From assembly GCA_022451445.1 (NCBI GenBank), contig JAKUSY010000137.1:1-7671 (forward strand): 7,671 nucleotides of DNA, in the 5' to 3' direction. The DNA is from Planctomycetota bacterium. Lineage in GTDB: Bacteria; Planctomycetota; UBA8108. The translations under genes and the position numbers were made by a program. The notes beneath the pieces were generated by a model. The model worked only from the letters and a program-made list of their open reading frames with translations. It searched no databases and was not told where the DNA came from. Within the stretch, counting starts at the first letter, position 1, and the number at the start of each line of letters is the position of its first letter. This document shows, piece after piece, positions 1 through 5,969 of this stretch.

Positions 1-310
1 GACCCAGTTACTCAATCCCCCTGAAGCTCGCTGACTCGCCTAACGCCTCCAGTACCATATGAATCCCCCGCAGAACGAGAACCAGCGCGAACGTAACCAG
101 TGGATAGGGCTTCCTGGTCCATGGGCGCCGGGAAGAATGATCCGCAACTGGATGGCTGTAGGGATCCTGCGATGACAAGACGGGGCTCTCCCGGAGTTCA
201 GATTTCTCACACCAGAGCGGCGAGGGGAAAAACCGCCGGCCTTATCTTAACAGCCGATGGCGGCTCTTTCCGGAATCTTCCCGGGATCCCTCGTAAGTGA
301 ATACATGGGG
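1..310. other. Region downstream of gene A with no supported gene
   Basis: Apart from the hairpin at 228-266, I see no gene here. Short open frames exist on both strands, such as one on plus at 100-300 and a 36-codon minus frame from an ATG at 120-122. None has a recognisable product, homology to the neighbours or a convincing ribosome-binding site. A plus-strand frame open from base 3 to a TGA at 60-62 could be the last codons of a gene lying to the left, but 19 residues are too few to judge. Confidence 0.5.
228..266 (-). terminator. Possible intrinsic terminator after gene A
   Basis: Reading the minus strand, CCGCC (259-263) pairs with GGCGG (233-237), and an inner GGC (253-255) pairs with GCC (238-240). 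A three-base ATC bulge separates the stems and the loop is 12 bases. The second arm runs directly into TTTTT (228-232). It begins about 45 bases past the stop codon of A, where a terminator is expected. The stem is short and bulged, so the call is moderate. Confidence 0.45.
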
Positions 311-3300
311 TCAGTTAGAGCAGTCGAGCGTATCGCCTGCCGGATCCGCCCCAAGAGCGGGATAGGGAGCGGATGGAGCCGGACCGCCGCGGAACATATG
401 ATCGAGCAGCCGCACAGCGTCGGTGATGTTCAGGGCCTCGTCATCGTTGATGTCCGCGGCGTCAGCGCAGGAAAGCTCCGCTCCCCTGAAGAGATGGAAA
501 ACGATCTTCACCGCGTCGCTGACATCGACCCTGCCATCTCCGTTTGAATCGCCCCGAATGAACTGGGCCGGTGGCGGAGTGATATTGAAATCAACCGCGT
601 TGGAGACCTGCGCATCGACGTTGCGAACCGTGACCCTCACCAGGCCCACACCCTCGGGTACCCGGGCGGTGATGGTATTGGCGTTGGCGCCATCCTCATC
701 GTAGCTGACCGACGAAGATTCCGTATCACCGAAGAAGACACGGACAGCATCAAGAAAGCCGTTACCGATGATGTAGTTCCTGTCTCCCTCCGGGGCTCCG
801 GCGGGCTCCAGCCTGCTGATGACCGGCGCGTCCCACTCGGCATTGGTGTTGGTGACGCTGATCGATTCGGTGCCGACGATATTTCCGCGGCGGTCGAAGC
901 CGATCAGGTTGAGCTCGTTGAGGCCCGGGTGCAGCTGGATATCGTTGATCCGCCAGGTCGTCATGGTCGGGAAATCGGTCTCGTAGTATTCCTCGTTGAC
1001 AAGGATCTGTCCGACGCGCACCGAGGCATTGCCGGCGAGAGCGACGGTGAAGTCATCGACCGAGAAATCCCTGCCGCTGTTCGTCGTGATCCTGAACGGG
1101 GTGCTGATGACGCTCGAGATGCGACTCCTGAGCGAGCTGGCGCGCTGGTCGATATAGCCGCCCGGCTGGCCGACGTTGGTATTGCCCATTCCAATCGCGC
1201 TCAGGCGCTGCATATAGGGAGACAGGCGCGCGGAGGTAAACCAGCTGTCGGCGCCATTGACCATCTCATCGAGGATGCCGTACCAGATCCGCTTGATCGC
1301 GGGACGGTTCATCAGGCGATGGACCTCGCTGAAGCCGCCGGGGTTGAAGGCTGAGTTGGGCGAGCTGGGGATCAGGAAGGAGCTGGTGCTGCCGTAGGTG
1401 AGCTCCATATCCCAGGCCAGGAGACAAAATCTTCCATCGATCGCAGGCCGGTAGAGGTAGCAGTTCTTGCCCCTGTTGGCGCCCCAGGTGTCCCAGTCGT
1501 CGGTGTTGAGACGCACCGCCCAGATGCGCAGCATCTCCTCGACATTGACGATGTCCCAGACGACCTCATCAAAGACCGCGTTGCTGGTCTGGGATGGGTC
1601 CATGACCCGGGCCAGCTCGATGAGGCTGCTGAAGTCGTCCTCACCGTTCTTGGCCCTCAGGCCGAAGAACCAGCGGTAGTTTTCCTTGTTCTCGCCGTTG
1701 CCGTCAGCGCGCGGGCTCGAGGGTGGGAATCTCACCGAGGCATTTGTGTTTCCATCTCGCCCACCGTTGTCATTGATCACGAAGCGGTCATCAACCTCGA
1801 AGAAATCCCCATCATCATCGCCCGGGAACCAGAGCGAGAGATACTGGACGTCGGGAACCCAGGTGTGCTCGAGGGTATTGGTGGTGCGATCGTTGAGCTG
1901 CCAGCGAACCATGGTCTGGATCTCAGAGTAGGGAGTCCCCTCCGTACCCTGGTTGTGCCGGATGAGATAGTGGGAGATCCTCTCTCGGGCGTTGTTGCCG
2001 CTGCCGTGATGGTTGTCGAGGTTCATCTTGCGAATCCGCTCGTGCAGGAGGTCATCCCTGGGCATGACGGCCCGGAAGCTCCCTCCCCAGCCGCCGCGCG
2101 CGAACGGGCTGCCGGAGAACCGGGTCGCCGAGCCGTAATAGAGGCGTGAGCCTCCGTAGACGAAGGTGCCGGGCACCAGGTCGTTCGACTGTTGCCTGCG
2201 GCCTGAAATGCGGGACTCATCGGCATTGGTCATCCAGAAGCGGTAGCTGTGATAGTTCGTCGCGGGAAGCCGCTCGGTATGGCGGTAGATCAGGTAGCGC
2301 TCATCATTGAGGCTGATGGAGCCGGGGTTGAGCACCAGGGGATGCGTTCGCTCCTCGATATCCACCGGGTACCTGCCCTCTCTCCCCCCATCGTCCACGG
2401 CCGTGAGGAAGAACACTATCTTCGTACCCATCGAGCGGCCTGGTATCGTCCCGCTGTAGAGATCACCTCCACGGTGCGTCATGTTCGCGCTCGAGGGGTT
2501 GGAGGACGGGTTGTTGGATGAATAGCGCAGGCGCACGCTACGGACTCCATCGGAATCGCTGACCCTGGCGTAAACCGTGACCGACTCGTTGGCGCCCGGG
2601 ACCGGCGGATCCTGCCAGACGTCCCGGATCACCGGGCCGAGGTTCGCGCTCCCGGTCTCATCGATCAGCCGCAGGGTGACGCTGTTGATGCGTCCCGGGG
2701 TGCCCAGGTTTTCAGGCACCGCGAGTCGATGGGACTTCGCCATGGCATGCTGGTAGCCGTGCGTCAGGATGGTCTGGGAGCCGATGACCCAGCGCGCATC
2801 GAAGGAGATCTGCAGGTCCTCGTTGGTATTGAGGTTCGACAGGCCTGTTCCCCCCGAGGGCGTCTCGATACGGTTGACCTTATTGTCGCCCCGGCCCGCG
2901 GCGATCACCTTCAGCGAGCCGGCCCCATCGATCGGATCGATGGTGGTCCTGCCGCTGCGCCAATGGGTTCCCTCCAGCATCCAGCCGCGGGTATTCGAGT
3001 TGAAGCTCCCGTTGGTGAGCTGTTCACTTCCATCGACGAAGGTCGTGGTCCGGTCGACCAGCCGGGGAATGAAGCTCAGGTCGGAGCTGGTGAGGTTTCC
3101 GTTGTGGACCTGTACGGCGAGAACGTTCTCGCCCAGGCGCAGGACGGCGCCCGGGTTCTCCAGGGTTCGCTCCACGAGCGTCGGCTCCCCGGCGCCCGAG
3201 GCGGACGAGTCCCAGGCGGGACTGTTGACGTTGTAGGAGGCGACCTGGACGCCGTTGATATAGGCGTAGAAGCCATCGTCGACCGTGATCGAGAGAATGA

Positions 3301-5893
3301 GCTCGTTGATGTCCGCGACATTGGTGACGTTGAAGGTCTTGCGGCAGAAGACGGTCAGGTAGTTGTTGCGCATATCGTCGAGCACGGTGGTGTCATCGCC
3401 ATCCCCGTAGCCGATACCGGTGCGGCCGCTCTCCCAGTCGGAGTCGTCGAAGCCGCGGTCCCTCCAATTCGCCGGCGGCGCCTGCGTGCCCCTGAAGTAG
3501 CGCCAGGTCTCGTCATCGGCGATGAGCTCGGTGTCGTCATTGCGTACAGCCCCGCCGACAATCGAGAGATTGTCCACGATGCGCATACCACGCGTCAGCA
3601 GGAGGACATGAAGCTCGGACTCACCGCCGCCGTGACGTCCGACGTAGCTGAAGTGCTCGACCGCCGCCTTGTCGGAGTCATCGCTGGCATCCCAGGCCGC
3701 CCCGAACCGGTTGTCCTGGTAGGGGTCGATCAGCTCCATCGAGGAGCCCATCCCATCCGCCCAGCGCGGCCAGTCTCCGCCGTCGTAGTAGCGCACCGTA
3801 TCGACGGTGCGACCGAGAGCATCCTTGAGCGTCTGGCGCTCGCCGCTGTCGCGCAGAGTGTTGAAATCATCGAGGGCCTCGGGCGTCTGTTCGGGACCCA
3901 GCACGGAATTGGCAGGCAGGCCGTGCGTCTCCTCGACCAGCCGCGGATTGCGGGCGATAACGAGATAGGTGTCCGATGGCAGCCGGGTGCCCTCGGGAAA
4001 GGCAAAGCTCAGCCCGCGGTTCAGCTCCCAGCCGCTGATGTCGACGGTCCTGTTTCCCCTATTGTAGAGCTCGATGAACTCCTTGTCCCCATTGTCGCCG
4101 ATCGGGTGGTACATGATCTCGTTGATCACGATATCCTGGTTCACCTCCATCCTGTTCGCGGCTCCCCTGGTGGCGACCGAGGCCCCCTCGAGCTCGTCAT
4201 CCCCATCCGGGATCCTGGCCTCGCTCATATCGACGAATTCGGGCTCGAAATTGTAGGCGTCGAGCACCTTCTCCCCGCTGTCATCCACCAGCGCCACGAA
4301 GACGCGGTTGTCGGCCTCGGTAACGGAGAAATCGAGCCCCAGCTCGGTATCGGTAAAGACCAGGAAGGCGCCGGAGGCCAGGCTGGTCCCGGCCGCGAGC
4401 CTGCTCTTGGTGAGGTTGGCGGGATCGTCGGTGAGATAGTAGCCCGAGAGGTCTACCGTCGAACCGGACCGGTTGTAGAGCTCGATCCAGCGCGCCCCGC
4501 CGGTAAGCATCAACCCCTCGTTGATCAGGACCGGGGAGCTTCCCGGCTCCTGCAGCGGCTCGGGCTCGGGATCGCCGCCGCCGGGATCGCCGCCGCCGGG
4601 GTCCTTGATCGGCTCGCCGTTGCCGTCGAAATCGAGCCCGGCATCGACATCTGTGGTGACCTGGATCACCGAGGAGTCCGTGATCGGCGCGCCACCGAGC
4701 CTTTGCTGAAACCGCAATCGGAAGCTCCAGCCGCCCCCGTTCTCGAAGGCCTTACCTGTGACCAGGTTCTTGCCCGGGCGCAGGGTCGCAGAGGCGGTGT
4801 CCTGGACCTGTCCGGAGTTGCCGACACCGCGGCAGGCATCGTTCACATGCACGTGGCTGCCGTTGATCATGACGGCGATGGCATCGTCGCTCGCGCACCC
4901 TATGGTGACACCCAGGTTGGAGTTCGTGACGTTGTCGACGTAGGTGAAGGCGTAGCCCATCACGTTTTCAGGGTTCGGAGGCCAGACCGACTCGTTGAAA
5001 TCGATGGTGTCCCCGAAGGAGTTGTACTCCTCGACCGTGGGAGTATTGGTCGGTGAATTCTGATGCAAGCCGGTGGAGCGAGCGCTGGCAAAGCTGGTAT
5101 TGACCACGTCTCCAGCCCTCCAGTCCATGTCCGTCTGCCGACGGGTGCCGCCACCGGCTTCACGCAGCCAGTCGGCACGGATGACCGAGTCGCCAAGATC
5201 GCAGCTGGCGCCGGTGTAGGGTCCCAGGACCAGCCAGGTGAGGATGAAACCATTCGAATCCATACCGTTGGCGGGCGGCTCGAATACCGCGCCCCCCGCC
5301 TCGAAGGAAGGACCGTTCGGCCTGCCCGGCGTTCCCCCGAGACCCCTGCTCAGGCGCCAGCTGTCGGCATCATCGAAGTCCAGGAAGGGCGCCTTCAACG
5401 CCAGGCTGTGACCCGTACCGTCTGCTCCGACCGGCCACTTGCCGCGATCGTTGTAACTCATCTCCCCCACGACCCGCCCTCCGGTATTGCAGTTCTCGAT
5501 GCGCTCACCGGAATTATCCATGCAGCCGATCAAGTTCCCGATCGTATTGGTGATCCCGTAGCGATCCCGGATGACGGCCTCGTCCGCGCAGACCACCAGG
5601 TAGGCGTGCCCATCGAGATAGGTGCCGCGGGGAAAGACGAAGTTGATCCCGTTGCAGATCGAGTAGCCGCTCAGGTCAAGCGGGTCGATATTCTCATTGT
5701 AGATCTCAATATATTCATCGCCCTGGTCTTCGAGCGCGCTCGAATGATACATGACCTCGGAGATGGTCAGGGCCTGGAGCCTTCCCGGGACCGGGAAGAA
5801 AACAGGCAAGACGAGAGTGAAAAAGTAAACGGCGAATAGCCTTGCCAGCCCGGATGCTGGAAAGACCCTGGATACGCGGGTCTGTTTGTTCAT
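311..5893 (-). CDS. Large secreted multidomain protein: triple lamin-tail, CotH-like kinase, IPT/TIG, dockerin-like tail
   Basis: Complete 1860-residue protein. It starts at an ATG with AAGGAG four bases upstream and ends in TGA. Residues 1-41 look like a signal peptide: basic start, hydrophobic core at about 19-35, likely cleavage after LQA. Modules in order: lamin-tail domain 1 (about 42-195, ISEVMYH, YIEIYN); PA14/jelly-roll-like module (about 210-400); PGGGD linker (about 428-450); lamin-tail 2 (about 454-580, short type); lamin-tail 3 (about 588-735, INEIMYH, FIELYN); a segment ending GESELHVLLL (to about 780); jelly-roll (about 783-950); CBM-like module (about 955-1075); Ig-like module (about 1085-1185); CotH-like kinase domain (about 1196-1600, with NLDNHHG, ARERISHYL and WDMELTYG at 1494-1501); Ig-like segment (about 1600-1682); IPT/TIG (about 1689-1772); dockerin-like repeat (about 1778-1860, loops at 1782-1793 and 1814-1825). 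CotH of Bacillus is an atypical kinase of spore-coat proteins; here only an extracytoplasmic role is inferred, and catalysis is untested. Module names come from motif recognition, and the edges are approximate. Confidence 0.93.
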   Translation of the reverse strand: MNKQTRVSRVFPASGLARLFAVYFFTLVLPVFFPVPGRLQALTISEVMYHSSALEDQGDEYIEIYNENIDPLDLSGYSICNGINFVFPRGTYLDGHAYLVVCADEAVIRDRYGITNTIGNLIGCMDNSGERIENCNTGGRVVGEMSYNDRGKWPVGADGTGHSLALKAPFLDFDDADSWRLSRGLGGTPGRPNGPSFEAGGAVFEPPANGMDSNGFILTWLVLGPYTGASCDLGDSVIRADWLREAGGGTRRQTDMDWRAGDVVNTSFASARSTGLHQNSPTNTPTVEEYNSFGDTIDFNESVWPPNPENVMGYAFTYVDNVTNSNLGVTIGCASDDAIAVMINGSHVHVNDACRGVGNSGQVQDTASATLRPGKNLVTGKAFENGGGWSFRLRFQQRLGGAPITDSSVIQVTTDVDAGLDFDGNGEPIKDPGGGDPGGGDPEPEPLQEPGSSPVLINEGLMLTGGARWIELYNRSGSTVDLSGYYLTDDPANLTKSRLAAGTSLASGAFLVFTDTELGLDFSVTEADNRVFVALVDDSGEKVLDAYNFEPEFVDMSEARIPDGDDELEGASVATRGAANRMEVNQDIVINEIMYHPIGDNGDKEFIELYNRGNRTVDISGWELNRGLSFAFPEGTRLPSDTYLVIARNPRLVEETHGLPANSVLGPEQTPEALDDFNTLRDSGERQTLKDALGRTVDTVRYYDGGDWPRWADGMGSSMELIDPYQDNRFGAAWDASDDSDKAAVEHFSYVGRHGGGESELHVLLLTRGMRIVDNLSIVGGAVRNDDTELIADDETWRYFRGTQAPPANWRDRGFDDSDWESGRTGIGYGDGDDTTVLDDMRNNYLTVFCRKTFNVTNVADINELILSITVDDGFYAYINGVQVASYNVNSPAWDSSASGAGEPTLVERTLENPGAVLRLGENVLAVQVHNGNLTSSDLSFIPRLVDRTTTFVDGSEQLTNGSFNSNTRGWMLEGTHWRSGRTTIDPIDGAGSLKVIAAGRGDNKVNRIETPSGGTGLSNLNTNEDLQISFDARWVIGSQTILTHGYQHAMAKSHRLAVPENLGTPGRINSVTLRLIDETGSANLGPVIRDVWQDPPVPGANESVTVYARVSDSDGVRSVRLRYSSNNPSSNPSSANMTHRGGDLYSGTIPGRSMGTKIVFFLTAVDDGGREGRYPVDIEERTHPLVLNPGSISLNDERYLIYRHTERLPATNYHSYRFWMTNADESRISGRRQQSNDLVPGTFVYGGSRLYYGSATRFSGSPFARGGWGGSFRAVMPRDDLLHERIRKMNLDNHHGSGNNARERISHYLIRHNQGTEGTPYSEIQTMVRWQLNDRTTNTLEHTWVPDVQYLSLWFPGDDDGDFFEVDDRFVINDNGGRDGNTNASVRFPPSSPRADGNGENKENYRWFFGLRAKNGEDDFSSLIELARVMDPSQTSNAVFDEVVWDIVNVEEMLRIWAVRLNTDDWDTWGANRGKNCYLYRPAIDGRFCLLAWDMELTYGSTSSFLIPSSPNSAFNPGGFSEVHRLMNRPAIKRIWYGILDEMVNGADSWFTSARLSPYMQRLSAIGMGNTNVGQPGGYIDQRASSLRSRISSVISTPFRITTNSGRDFSVDDFTVALAGNASVRVGQILVNEEYYETDFPTMTTWRINDIQLHPGLNELNLIGFDRRGNIVGTESISVTNTNAEWDAPVISRLEPAGAPEGDRNYIIGNGFLDAVRVFFGDTESSSVSYDEDGANANTITARVPEGVGLVRVTVRNVDAQVSNAVDFNITPPPAQFIRGDSNGDGRVDVSDAVKIVFHLFRGAELSCADAADINDDEALNITDAVRLLDHMFRGGPAPSAPYPALGADPAGDTLDCSN
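1658..1697 (-). repeat. 40-bp direct repeat, copy in gene A
   Basis: Identical at all 40 positions to 7308-7347 in gene B. It encodes the conserved ENKENYRWFFGLR region of the CotH-like domain. It reflects the A/B paralogy, not a mobile repeat. Confidence 0.85.
4571..4600 (-). repeat. Two exact 15-bp tandem units encoding the PGGGD linker of gene A
   Basis: Bases 4571-4585 and 4586-4600 are identical and in frame, each encoding PGGGD (residues 432-441). On the C-terminal side, 4559-4570 is a doubled 6-bp unit encoding PEPE. The stretch is a low-complexity, probably flexible acidic linker between the N-terminal lamin-tail/jelly-roll pair and lamin-tail 2. Such repeats can change copy number by slippage without breaking the frame. 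Confidence 0.85.
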
Positions 5894-5897
5894 GGGT

Positions 5898-5903
5898 CTC
5901 CTT
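5898..5903 (-). promoter_or_regulatory. Shine-Dalgarno sequence of gene A
   Basis: Read on the minus strand this is AAGGAG within GGAAGGAGACCC, four bases before the ATG at 5891-5893. It is a strong match to the anti-Shine-Dalgarno consensus. It also fits the signal peptide beginning at this ATG, so together they fix the start codon. Confidence 0.8.
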
Positions 5904-5928
5904 CCCCGGTGTGCCCTCCGTTTCCTCC

Positions 5929-5958
5929 ATCATACCCTCTGGCCGGCACGCACGGCAA
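5929..5958 (-). promoter_or_regulatory. Weak sigma70-like promoter candidate in the B-A gap
   Basis: On the minus strand, TTGCCG (5953-5958) and TATGAT (5929-5934) are separated by 18 bases, matching 4 of 6 and 5 of 6 consensus positions. Initiation would leave a leader of roughly 30 bases ahead of gene A. One such match in a 76-base gap is weak evidence. If real, A could be expressed independently of B. Confidence 0.22.
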
Positions 5959-5969
5959 ACTCTGCGGAA

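Noticed and set aside
268..286. Short palindromes TTCCGGAA (268-275) and TCCCGGGA (279-286) as operator or attachment sites.
   Set aside because: Eight-base GC-rich palindromes are expected by chance, and their position after the stop codon of A suggests no specific role.
100..547. Small plus-strand frames (100-300 and 257-547) as genes.
   Set aside because: There is no Shine-Dalgarno or recognisable product. The first is low-quality sequence in the downstream region, and the second mostly overlaps the dockerin-like coding region of gene A.
2729..5839. Very long plus-strand open frames (2729-5056, 775 codons, then 5063-5839) opposite gene A.
   Set aside because: This frame is codon-aligned with gene A, so it stops only where A uses TTA, CTA or TCA, which are rare at this GC content. 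The translation has no recognisable domain, while the minus strand has clear modules, a signal peptide and a ribosome-binding site.
311..5893. Gene A as a cellulosome scaffold component or spore-coat CotH.
   Set aside because: No cohesin or glycoside hydrolase is present in the window and no sporulation gene is nearby. The dockerin-like and CotH-like modules alone do not support either role.
5941..5960. Imperfect GCCG...CGGC hairpin just after the gene B stop as a terminator.
   Set aside because: It has only four base pairs with no T-run following, and it overlaps the promoter candidate.
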